From: Nitrospirota bacterium
Lineage (GTDB): Bacteria > NPL-UPA2 > JAADIA01
Reading direction: 5' to 3'
NCBI GenBank assembly: GCA_013151555.1
Contig: JAADIA010000078.1
Coordinates: 1 to 27,095, forward strand
DNA: 27,095 nt
Part shown: positions 6,700-12,726 of the stretch, piece by piece
How the letters are laid out: every line of letters begins with the position of its first letter
Numbering within the stretch: the first letter of the stretch is position 1
The notes under the pieces: model-generated
Told to the model about the DNA's origin: nothing
Seen by the model: the letters and a program-made list of their open reading frames with translations, nothing else
Database searches by the model: none
Position numbers and translations under genes: made by a program

Positions 6700-8987
6700 G
6701 CAAATAGGCTTTTACCCCAGATCCTCATAAGGGCCGGAAGCAAAATAAGCGTGGTCAGGAAACTAAAGATCATCAAGATGGAAAAAAAGGCTCCTACGGT
6801 TATATAAGGAGTGAGGGTAGCTCCCAATAAGGGCAAAAAACCAAAGGTTATAACGATGGCATTCCGGGTGATGGCCCGGGCCGGTTCCTGGAAGATATAG
6901 GCATTAGTAGCCTCAATATTTTTGTACTTCTTATATCCAGCTCTAAAACGCTGCAAGAAATGGATGGCAAAATCGATGGCCATGCCCAAGCTCAAAGCTG
7001 AAACTACGGCAATAGGCATATCATAATCTTTTCCCAGGAATCCGACCAGTCCATAGGAAGAAATAATGGCAAAGCTCAGTGGTAACATGGAAATTATCGC
7101 CAGCCTTAGAGAGCGAAACTCAAAAATCATCAGCAAAAATACGATAAAAAAGCTTCCCGATACCGCCTTAAGCATTCCGAAGACCATCAGGTTCTGCCAG
7201 ACCTTATTAATATAGGTGAGACCCGACCAGCTAACCGTTATCCCGGCAGGAGGCGGATTTTTCTTTATAAAAGCGGAGGTGGAATCCTCAACCCGGCTCA
7301 TCTGGATATTGTCTCCCCCTTTCATCTGGACCCAGATATTGGCTTTTTGGGCTCCATAATCTATAAAATTATCCAGCTCATTCGGGTCTCCGGTCATAGA
7401 GAATAAGAAAAGATACTGACCAATCTCATTGCGCTTCCCGGGGACAGAGTCAAAGGACTTGTTCTCATCATGAAGGACATAATTGATCCTTTTGACAATG
7501 TCGGCGATGGAAGAAGTTTTACCGACAATCTTCAGGTTGGCAAGATGATTCTGCAGCTTATTGATATAAGCCATTACCGCCGGATTTTTGATGGCCTCTT
7601 CCTTATCGCCTTTTACCACTAAATAAGCCATATAGGTTCCCCCGAAGAACTTGTTCATAACCTTGTCGGCAATTCTAATCTTCTGGTTTGGTTTAAACCA
7701 TTTTACCGGGTTGTCGTTAATCCGGATTTGTTTGATTCCTATTATTCCTGCCAGCAAAATTATCGCTGCCCCGATAAGGATAACCTTACTTTTTGCAAAA
7801 GCAAAATTACCCAGAGGTTTCAACATTCTATCTAAAAACGACCTTTTTTGCCGCCTTCTTTCCAAAAAGAGGGCGAGTTTTTCTTCATTCATAAGCATTA
7901 TTATGGCCGGGACTACCGTGTGAGAAAACAACCAGGCAGCCATGATGCCGAAGGCGACAAAAAGGCCGAATATTCTCACGGGAGGAATATCCGCCATAGC
8001 CAGGGAAGCAAAGCCAACCGCCGAGGTAATCGAGGTGAAGAACATGGGACGGTAAAGGTCTTTCATGGTAGCAATGATCGTTTTTCGTTTATCTTTGATA
8101 AAGGGATAACGGTCGAAAAAGTCACTTAAGATGTGGATGTCATCCAGGAGGGCAATAGGCATAAGGAAGATGGGAATCATGGAACTCATAATATGAACGG
8201 GAAACCTCAGGCCGATTAAAAGTCCCATGGCCCAGACCACCGCTAACACCGCATCCATCATCGGGGAAATGAGAAACACTCCTTTTCTAAAAAGAAGGAA
8301 AAGAAGGATGAGAATAAAGAGCCCGGCCAGGGGAGCGGTAATGCCCATCTGGATAAACATGTCATGACCAAAAGTAGCCTCGGCAACGGGTAAACCGGCT
8401 AAGTAGTATTTCTCTTCCGGAGATAATTCTTTTTTAAGAATTCTTTTAATTTCTTTGGATATGCGATAACCTTCGGATTTCTTGGCTATGGGAATATAAA
8501 TAGCGGTAGCCTTACCATCTTGAGAAACAATTTTATCAACAAAGAAAGGGTTGCCATAAACGGCATTTTTAAGCTTTTCTATCGCCTGGGGGTTTTGAGG
8601 GACTTCTTCCATAAAATGCTTTATTACGAGGGTGCCATTTTCGGAAGTGACATTATCCGAGGTGCGCAAACTCACTACATTCTCAATAATTACGCCTTTA
8701 ATCTTCAGGATAGCATCCGTTACCCGGGCAATTCTTCTTAAGGTATCGGAATTAAAAATCCCCTGTTTATCAACAATACCGACCACTAAAAGGTCATGAA
8801 TGCTGAATTCCTTTTTCATCTTTTGGTAAAAAACTCTCTCCGGTTGATTCTGCTCAAGCATATTCTCCGGGTCGGTATCTATTTTTATCTTGGGAAATTG
8901 CAGGGCAAAAAATATGGTCGCGATTAAGACTAAGAATATGGTTGTTTTGGGGAACCGGGTAACTATGCCCGTTAATTTGTGTAACAC
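6669..8987 (-). CDS. RND/MMPL superfamily exporter (COG1033)
   Basis: A 772-residue inner-membrane exporter with the RND layout: TM1 at 13-30, a large periplasmic loop, a bundle of five helices (about 210-370), TM7 (near 400), a second periplasmic loop and a second helix bundle from about 610. The sterol-sensing/RND stretches MPIALLDDIHILSDFF and LSLGMAIDFAIHFLQRF are typical of the HpnN/MMPL-like group that moves lipids or hydrophobic compounds by proton motive force. The start is the GTG at 8987 with GGGAGA 7 nt upstream. Mobile elements flank it on both sides; the last nine residues and the stop come from copy B, so the native tail was probably KEVSK. Substrate is unknown, but partners point to outer-membrane lipid or lipoprotein transport. 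Confidence 0.9.
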   Translation of the reverse strand: MLHKLTGIVTRFPKTTIFLVLIATIFFALQFPKIKIDTDPENMLEQNQPERVFYQKMKKEFSIHDLLVVGIVDKQGIFNSDTLRRIARVTDAILKIKGVIIENVVSLRTSDNVTSENGTLVIKHFMEEVPQNPQAIEKLKNAVYGNPFFVDKIVSQDGKATAIYIPIAKKSEGYRISKEIKRILKKELSPEEKYYLAGLPVAEATFGHDMFIQMGITAPLAGLFILILLFLLFRKGVFLISPMMDAVLAVVWAMGLLIGLRFPVHIMSSMIPIFLMPIALLDDIHILSDFFDRYPFIKDKRKTIIATMKDLYRPMFFTSITSAVGFASLAMADIPPVRIFGLFVAFGIMAAWLFSHTVVPAIIMLMNEEKLALFLERRRQKRSFLDRMLKPLGNFAFAKSKVILIGAAIILLAGIIGIKQIRINDNPVKWFKPNQKIRIADKVMNKFFGGTYMAYLVVKGDKEEAIKNPAVMAYINKLQNHLANLKIVGKTSSIADIVKRINYVLHDENKSFDSVPGKRNEIGQYLFLFSMTGDPNELDNFIDYGAQKANIWVQMKGGDNIQMSRVEDSTSAFIKKNPPPAGITVSWSGLTYINKVWQNLMVFGMLKAVSGSFFIVFLLMIFEFRSLRLAIISMLPLSFAIISSYGLVGFLGKDYDMPIAVVSALSLGMAIDFAIHFLQRFRAGYKKYKNIEATNAYIFQEPARAITRNAIVITFGFLPLLGATLTPYITVGAFFSILMIFSFLTTLILLPALMRIWGKSLFASVKNNIKKT

Positions 8988-9013
8988 CAGAATATCTCCC
9001 TACGCTCTTACGG

Positions 9014-9155
9014 GTAATGTCAAAAACTTACCCACTTCATTTGACAGGATGAACAGGATAAACAGGATTTTAATTCTCAGATGACTTATCCTGTCTATCC
9101 GGTTAATCCTGTCAAATGTTCTTCATATCTTTTTCATGTTATTTTTGACACTATC
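9014..9155. mobile_element. non-autonomous mobile element, copy A (MITE-like)
   Basis: A 142-bp insertion flanked by a perfect 9-bp duplication, CTCTTACGG at 9005-9013 and 9156-9164. Ends are GTAATGTCAAAAAC and ATTTTTGACACTATC, related to those of copy B (6452-6699). The interior is a palindrome with arms of about 29 bp made of ACAGGATAA-like words (9041-9069 and 9088-9116), with only about 18 bp between them. No coding remnant is left. The element supplies the stop codon TAG (9151-9153) of the ArsR-methyltransferase gene. Without it that gene would end in VVAVRA-TAG twelve bases before the exporter's GTG. Confidence 0.85.
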
Positions 9156-10065
9156 CTCTTACGGCCACTACTCCATAATTGTATTGGCCTAATTCCATGG
9201 TCTTATGAATACAAAATTTATTCTTTATCAGTATCTCTTTCATCATAGATAGAGAAATCCTCTCTTCGAGCGGCGGCCCTAAGGGGGAGGGAACTTTCTT
9301 CCATTCAATAATAGCTATTTTGCCTTTATCTTTGAGTAAACGTCTCAGTTCCCGAAAGAATAAGTCCCGGTTTTCCAATTCATGGACCATAGCGGAAAGG
9401 AAGCAATAGTGGACCTCTTTTGCCTTAAGGGGTATTTTATTCTCTTGAGAAAGGAGCACCTCGACATTATGAAGTTTTTCTTTTTCGATTCTTTCTCTAA
9501 GGTCAATTAACATTTCTTTAGAGATATCCGCAGCGAAAACCTTTCCTTTTTCCCCCACAAGGCAAGCAAGAGGAAGAGTAAAGAATCCTGTTCCACAGCC
9601 AATATCAGCCACCGCCATCCCGGCCTTTATCCCCAGAGATATTAGAGCCTTTTCCGGATTAAGCAATTTTTTTCTCTCGGGACTATCCAACTTTTCCTTC
9701 ATCTCGAGAGGAAACTTATGCACCTTTTTAGGATACTGATTCTGAGCACTCATTTTCTTAACCAACTTTTCATTCTCAGCCAATTGTTCAAAGAGCACCT
9801 CTTTCAAAATATCGCAGGCTTTAATCATCTTGGGATTAGCAATTTTGTAATAAATATTTAAACCGGCCCTCCGAGTTGTTACAATCCTGCCTTGTCGTAA
9901 AATTGCCAAATGTTGAGAGAGATTTGCCTTACGCAGCCCTAACAGTTTAGTCAATTCTTCTACAGATTTTTCTCCTTCCCGCAAAGAGTTAAGAATCTTC
10001 AAACGAATAGGGCTGGAAAGGCTTTTGCAAACCTCGGCATGCATCTGAAATATCTTTTCTTCCAT
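9151..10065 (-). CDS. ArsR-family regulator fused to a SAM-dependent methyltransferase
   Basis: A 304-residue fusion. Residues 1-95 are an ArsR/SmtB winged helix (LSSPIRLKILNSLREGEKSV, then LLGLRKANLSQHLAIL as recognition helix). Residues 140-300 are a class I methyltransferase with motif I ADIGCGTGFFTLPLA, the acidic DIS after strand 2, and FLSAMVHEL. I see no metal-binding cysteine pair typical of arsenic sensors. The ATG at 10065 has GGGAGGTG 5 nt upstream; a 12-codon longer frame has no site. It is first in the exporter operon, and a palindrome at its own transcription start suggests autorepression. The methyl acceptor is unknown. The last residue and stop come from the mobile element downstream. 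Confidence 0.88.
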   Translation of the reverse strand: MEEKIFQMHAEVCKSLSSPIRLKILNSLREGEKSVEELTKLLGLRKANLSQHLAILRQGRIVTTRRAGLNIYYKIANPKMIKACDILKEVLFEQLAENEKLVKKMSAQNQYPKKVHKFPLEMKEKLDSPERKKLLNPEKALISLGIKAGMAVADIGCGTGFFTLPLACLVGEKGKVFAADISKEMLIDLRERIEKEKLHNVEVLLSQENKIPLKAKEVHYCFLSAMVHELENRDLFFRELRRLLKDKGKIAIIEWKKVPSPLGPPLEERISLSMMKEILIKNKFCIHKTMELGQYNYGVVAVRG

Positions 10066-10100
10066 GTTACACCTCCCGGGATTATCCTGTTTCATAATCA

Positions 10101-10118
10101 ATTAATTGCGCAACTATT
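10101..10118. promoter_or_regulatory. candidate ArsR operator
   Basis: TTGCGCAA (10106-10113) is a perfect palindrome with partly symmetrical A/T flanks (ATTAA / CTATT). It covers the predicted start point of the promoter at 10116-10144, a position suited to autorepression by the adjacent ArsR protein. The link is inference. Confidence 0.4.
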
Positions 10119-10144
10119 TTACCAAAATGCTCAGATGCTGTCAA
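10116..10144 (-). promoter_or_regulatory. sigma-70 promoter of the ArsR-exporter operon
   Basis: On the minus strand TTGACA (10139-10144) and TAAAAT (10116-10121) are 17 bp apart, 6/6 and 5/6 matches. The start point would be near 10109, about 44 nt before the ArsR-methyltransferase ATG. Confidence 0.7.
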
Positions 10145-10490
10145 GCCTTTTCTGAATTCTTTAGGGGGCACAGGCAGACAAAGGGCATTACATAAGCCCG
10201 AAGGCTGAAACCGGACGAGGGCGTTTTCCTCGACCGAAGGGGAATGTCCACGCGACCCCTTTTTATTGTTGAGAAAAGTGAACAAGTGGTTTTTTTATGA
10301 ATGTTAGCGTTAAGTACTGGCACGGGAGGAGTTAACTACCGGAACTCTCGCCCTGGTGTGGTTTTCCTTGAACATTGAAGAGGTAGCGCTTCCCCCATCG
10401 TAGAAAAGAAGAGAGAGAAGCTTGTTCTTAACCTGTCCTGGAAGAGCAAGTTAAGGAAGTGGGCAATAAAAAATCAAATTCCCCTGGTTC
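10145..10490. other. intergenic region upstream of the sigma-54 promoter
   Basis: No convincing gene here. It contains a few short hairpins (AGCC-CGAA-GGCT at 10195-10206; CGAGG/CCTCG at 10216-10232). Nearer the promoter is an inverted repeat CTTAAC ... GTTAAG (about 10425-10456), which could be an upstream activator site for a sigma-54 enhancer-binding protein. That last role is a guess from position. Confidence 0.4.
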
Positions 10491-10506
10491 TGGCACGAAA
10501 ATTGCA
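10491..10506 (+). promoter_or_regulatory. sigma-54 (RpoN) promoter of the PEP-CTERM gene
   Basis: TGGCACGAAAATTGCA is a full match to the -24/-12 consensus (TGGCACG-N4-TTGCA, with GG and GC 10 bp apart). The start would be near 10517, leaving a leader of about 150 nt with two hairpins (CTCGTC/GACGAG at 10539-10560; CTCTTT/AAAGAG just after). PEP-CTERM genes in other bacteria are known to be under the sigma-54 regulators PrsK/PrsR. Confidence 0.85.
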
Positions 10507-10668
10507 TGCTTTTTCTTAATTACAATATATTAAGCTGCCTCGTCTTAAAAAAAGGACGAGATGAAATAGCTCTTTTCTGAAAGAGAGGTGATCATTCTTA
10601 CCGGATCCACGCGCAGACGGATAAACGAGCACATTTTATTGTGAAAAAATGACAAGGAGATGATAAGA

Positions 10669-11337
10669 ATGAAAAGGATATTTGGTTTATTGATGGCCCT
10701 GATGATGGTCTGGGGGTTTTCGGGGCAGGCGCAGGCCACCCTGATCCTCAGAGGTACGGATACTCTGGGCAATCCGCTGATCTATGACAATGACCTGAAC
10801 ATCACCTGGTATGGTAATTCCAACCTCCCTAATATCTGGCAGAATCAGGTGGACTGGGCCTCAGCCTTGACAGTGAATTTCGGCAGCACTGTTTATACCG
10901 ACTGGCGTTTGCCGGCAACGGTGGACGGCGAGTATAATTATGGTTATGACGGCACCACTACGGTTGGCTATAACATCACGAACAGTGAGATGGGGCATCT
11001 CTACTATACAGAGCTGGGGAACCTGGGAGCAGAAGATACTTCCGGAGCATGGCAATCAGACCAGGGCCTGAAACACCCCGGTGACTTTATTTTGAGCAAC
11101 GGCCCCTACTGGTCGGGCACGGAGCATTCCGCGGCTCTCGGCTGGGCATGGTACTTCAGTTTCTACAACGGTTTCCAGAACACGATCAAAACTGAGGGCA
11201 CCTACGCGGAGATCGACTACTACGCACTTGCCGTGCGGCCCGGCAATGTTGTAATTCCCGAACCGGGCACAATGTTCCTCTTAGGTTCCGGTCTAATCGG
11301 ACTTGTCGGGTTCCGGAGGACGTTCAGGAAGAGGTAA
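10669..11337 (+). CDS. PEP-CTERM sorted exported protein with DUF1566-like domain
   Basis: A 222-residue exported protein. The signal peptide (KRIFGLLMALMMVWGFSG, cleavage near AQA-TL) is followed by a DUF1566/Lcl_C-like domain: LIYDNDLNITWYGN, WASAL, DWRLPATVDGE, YWSGTEHS and YALAVRPGN. The tail is a classic PEP-CTERM signal, VIPEPG followed by a hydrophobic helix and RRTFRKR, marking it for processing by an exosortase/EpsH-type protease and delivery to the surface or extracellular matrix. I chose the ATG at 10669 because AAGGAG lies 9 nt upstream; the ATG at 10660 would be only 1 nt from it. No exosortase gene is in the window. It is a single-gene unit between a sigma-54 promoter and a terminator. 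Confidence 0.9.
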   Translation: MKRIFGLLMALMMVWGFSGQAQATLILRGTDTLGNPLIYDNDLNITWYGNSNLPNIWQNQVDWASALTVNFGSTVYTDWRLPATVDGEYNYGYDGTTTVGYNITNSEMGHLYYTELGNLGAEDTSGAWQSDQGLKHPGDFILSNGPYWSGTEHSAALGWAWYFSFYNGFQNTIKTEGTYAEIDYYALAVRPGNVVIPEPGTMFLLGSGLIGLVGFRRTFRKR

Positions 11338-11369
11338 ACATAGATAGTAAATAACAACCGGCAAACATT

Positions 11370-11396
11370 AAAGGCAGGGGAAAACCCTGCCTTTTT
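11370..11396 (+). terminator. intrinsic terminator of the PEP-CTERM gene
   Basis: GGCAGGG and CCCTGCC form a 7-bp G+C stem (extended by AAA/TTT) around a GAAAA loop, followed directly by a T run. It begins 33 bp after the PEP-CTERM stop codon. Confidence 0.92.
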
Positions 11397-11459
11397 CTTT
11401 GGGAAGGTCGGGTCTATAGGAGGATAGAGCTTAACTTAAGAAAGGAGAGAACCAATATC

Positions 11460-11484
11460 GCAAGGGGGATTTGAACCCCTGACC
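11460..11484 (-). repeat. duplicate of the 3' end of tRNA-Ala
   Basis: 25 bp that match the T-arm and acceptor 3' strand of tRNA-Ala (11616-11640) at 24 positions. The acceptor then diverges (TTGCGAT instead of TTGCTCC) and no matching 5' half exists, so it is not a working tRNA. It may be an attachment-site-like duplication or the remains of a second tRNA broken by the hairpin array between. Confidence 0.7.
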
Positions 11485-11504
11485 CGTCGCTTTCGCTCTC
11501 CCGC

Positions 11505-11606
11505 AGGGGGGCTGGCCCCCCTAGGGCGTCCGCCACAAAGATTGGCGGACTGATAACCCCCCAGACGTAAGGGGATTCTCCCCTTACCAACCCCGCAGGT
11601 CGGGGG
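11505..11606. repeat. array of short G+C hairpins between tRNA-Ala and its 3' duplicate
   Basis: Four consecutive hairpins: AGGGGGG/CCCCCCT (11505-11522, 4-nt loop), GTCCGCCA/TGGCGGAC (11528-11550, 7-nt loop), TAAGGGG/CCCCTTA (11568-11586, 5-nt loop) and CCCC/GGGG (11591-11606). Spacers are 5-17 bp. No coding potential is seen. Confidence 0.7.
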
Positions 11607-11611
11607 AGAAA

Positions 11612-11684
11612 TGGAGCAAGGGGGATTTGAACCCCCGACCTGTACGTTGCGAACGTACCGCTCTCCCTACTGAGCTATTGCCCC
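11612..11684 (-). tRNA. tRNA-Ala (anticodon CGC)
   Basis: A complete 73-nt cloverleaf: acceptor GGGGCAA / TTGCTCC, D-arm GCTC...GAGC, anticodon arm GTACG-TTCGCAA-CGTAC, T-arm GGGGG-TTCAAAT-CCCCC, discriminator A. The anticodon CGC reads GCG. The acceptor has the G3-U70 pair that alanyl-tRNA synthetase recognises. CCA is not encoded. Confidence 0.96.
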
Positions 11685-11718
11685 GCAAAAATATTTCTTT
11701 ATTCCGGCTTTAGAGGAA

Positions 11719-11747
11719 ATATTACTACTTTCCCGAGCATAAGTCAA
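11719..11747 (-). promoter_or_regulatory. sigma-70 promoter of tRNA-Ala
   Basis: On the minus strand TTGACT (11742-11747) and TAATAT (11719-11724) are 17 bp apart, 5/6 and 4/6 matches, placing the start about 28 nt before the mature tRNA 5' end. Confidence 0.55.
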
Positions 11748-11852
11748 TCCATTTTCAGCAAGCTTCTGATAATAGAACCCGGCAAATTAATTTTTTCTTG
11801 ACATAATCTGATTATCCATGTTAGGCTTAGGAAAGGAAGGGAGGAAAAAGAA

Positions 11853-12257
11853 ATGAAGCAAGGGAAGCCAACCCGTTCGGAGAAACGCAAGTATGTCCGG
11901 CTTCAGCCCAAAGAAGCTATTTCCGTCCATTTCAAGATAGTGACCAAAAGTGAAGGGGAGAAAGTTCCCATCCACCACCGTGCGAAAACAAAGAATGTCA
12001 GCGGGGGGGGGATGTTCCTGGAGATACCTCTCTTAGAACCGAAGTTACTGGAAGGAGTACTCCGAGGAACTCACAATCTTTTCCTGGAGATAAACATTCC
12101 TACCTCTTCTTACCTCGTTAAGGCTTTAGCTAAGGTAGTCTGGATAGAGGGAAAAACCTCGAAGCAATATGGGGTAGGAGTATCTTTTCTCTCTATCAAT
12201 GAAGAGGACCGGGATAAACTTATGGAATATATCATTGAGGGGTGCCTTCAGGAGTAA
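11853..12257 (+). CDS. PilZ domain protein (c-di-GMP receptor type)
   Basis: A 134-residue single-domain protein. The PilZ signature is intact: an arginine motif near the N-terminus (EKRKYVRLQP, residues 11-20) and the NVSGGGMFLE loop (N-x-S-x-x-G, about residue 50), which bind cyclic di-GMP. Strands FLEINIPT and VKALAKVVW match the barrel. The ATG at 11853 has GGGAGG 8 nt upstream. A TTGACA at 11798-11803 lies at a reasonable distance, but the -10 is poor. It stands alone, with no GGDEF or EAL gene nearby, so its partner is unknown; control of surface or motility functions is the family norm. Confidence 0.85.
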   Translation: MKQGKPTRSEKRKYVRLQPKEAISVHFKIVTKSEGEKVPIHHRAKTKNVSGGGMFLEIPLLEPKLLEGVLRGTHNLFLEINIPTSSYLVKALAKVVWIEGKTSKQYGVGVSFLSINEEDRDKLMEYIIEGCLQE

Positions 12258-12286
12258 TAATAGCTCGCCTTGAGCAACCGGTTATA

Positions 12287-12394
12287 GTCAGTTTACGCTG
12301 ACGGGAAAGATTTTCCGCCCGAAGGGCTAACCCCGTTCGCCGGAGGCGAACTTTCCCCGTCCGACTCAGTCGGACTATCCCGTCACGAAGTGAC
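12287..12394. repeat. tandem mini-hairpin array
   Basis: Six perfect short palindromes follow one another: GTCAG/CTGAC (12287-12302), GGAAA-GAT-TTTCC (12304-12316), GCCC-GAA-GGGC (12317-12327), GTTCGCCGGAGGCGAAC (12335-12351), GTCCGACTCAGTCGGAC (12359-12375) and GTCACGAAGTGAC (12382-12394). Four have 3-nt loops. The outer segments GACGGGAAAG and CTTTCCCCGTC can also pair, giving a branched structure. It lies between the convergent PilZ and small basic protein genes. Confidence 0.85.
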
Positions 12395-12409
12395 TATTAC
12401 TTGTAGCTA

Positions 12410-12568
12410 TTACTTCTCCGGTTTTACCTTGGGAAGACCATAAACTCCGTTCTCTTTCTCCCACTTGCCCTCATCCTTTAATATCTTGAGCCGTTCCTGC
12501 CTCTTCAAGACATTCCTCCGCTGCTTACCTCGGGAACCACCGGCTTTCAGGCTTGAATGTTGAGTCAT
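12410..12568 (-). CDS. small basic protein (PVC-type family)
   Basis: A 52-residue lysine/arginine-rich protein: MTQHSSLKAGG, then QRRNVLKRQERLKILKDEGK, then a tail VYGLPKVKPEK. This pattern (short N-terminal HxSL, RNVLKRxERLxxLKxxGxW core, GLPKxK end) matches the family annotated simply as 'small basic protein', found in Planctomycetes, Verrucomicrobia, Chlamydiae, Lentisphaerae and relatives. The role is not established; size and charge suggest RNA or ribosome association. The ATG at 12568 has AGGAGGAG 8 nt upstream. It is divergent from lptF and is a useful taxonomic hint. Confidence 0.85.
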   Translation of the reverse strand: MTQHSSLKAGGSRGKQRRNVLKRQERLKILKDEGKWEKENGVYGLPKVKPEK

Positions 12569-12688
12569 GATTTTACTCCTCCTTTGTAAATTAGCGGGCC
12601 TGTATCGCTTTGCGCTTTACCATCCTCAAGCAAATTTTTAGACTTTCAGTATACAGTAACATATTCGAACTTTGAGGTCAAGATTTCC

Positions 12689-12718
12689 TTGCTAAGGGCA
12701 AGGAGAGTAGTATATAAT
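12689..12718 (+). promoter_or_regulatory. promoter of lptFG, possibly leaderless
   Basis: TTGCTA (12689-12694, 4/6) and a perfect TATAAT (12713-12718) are 18 bp apart. Transcription would start at about 12725-12727, which is the lptF start codon itself. Confidence 0.6.
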
Positions 12719-12726
12719 GAAGTATT

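Noticed and set aside
9014-9030. Outward-facing TTGACA in the element ends acting as a hybrid promoter for the exporter (and likewise at 6452-6469)
   Set aside because: TTGACA does face outward, but no -10-like hexamer lies 16-18 bp beyond it at either insertion.
10530-10668. Cyclic di-GMP or other riboswitch in the PEP-CTERM leader
   Set aside because: Two simple hairpins are present, but I could not find the conserved GEMM core or another known aptamer pattern.
11457-11610. A second complete tRNA downstream of tRNA-Ala
   Set aside because: Only the T-arm and acceptor 3' strand are recognisable. There is no matching 5' acceptor strand or D-arm at a workable distance.
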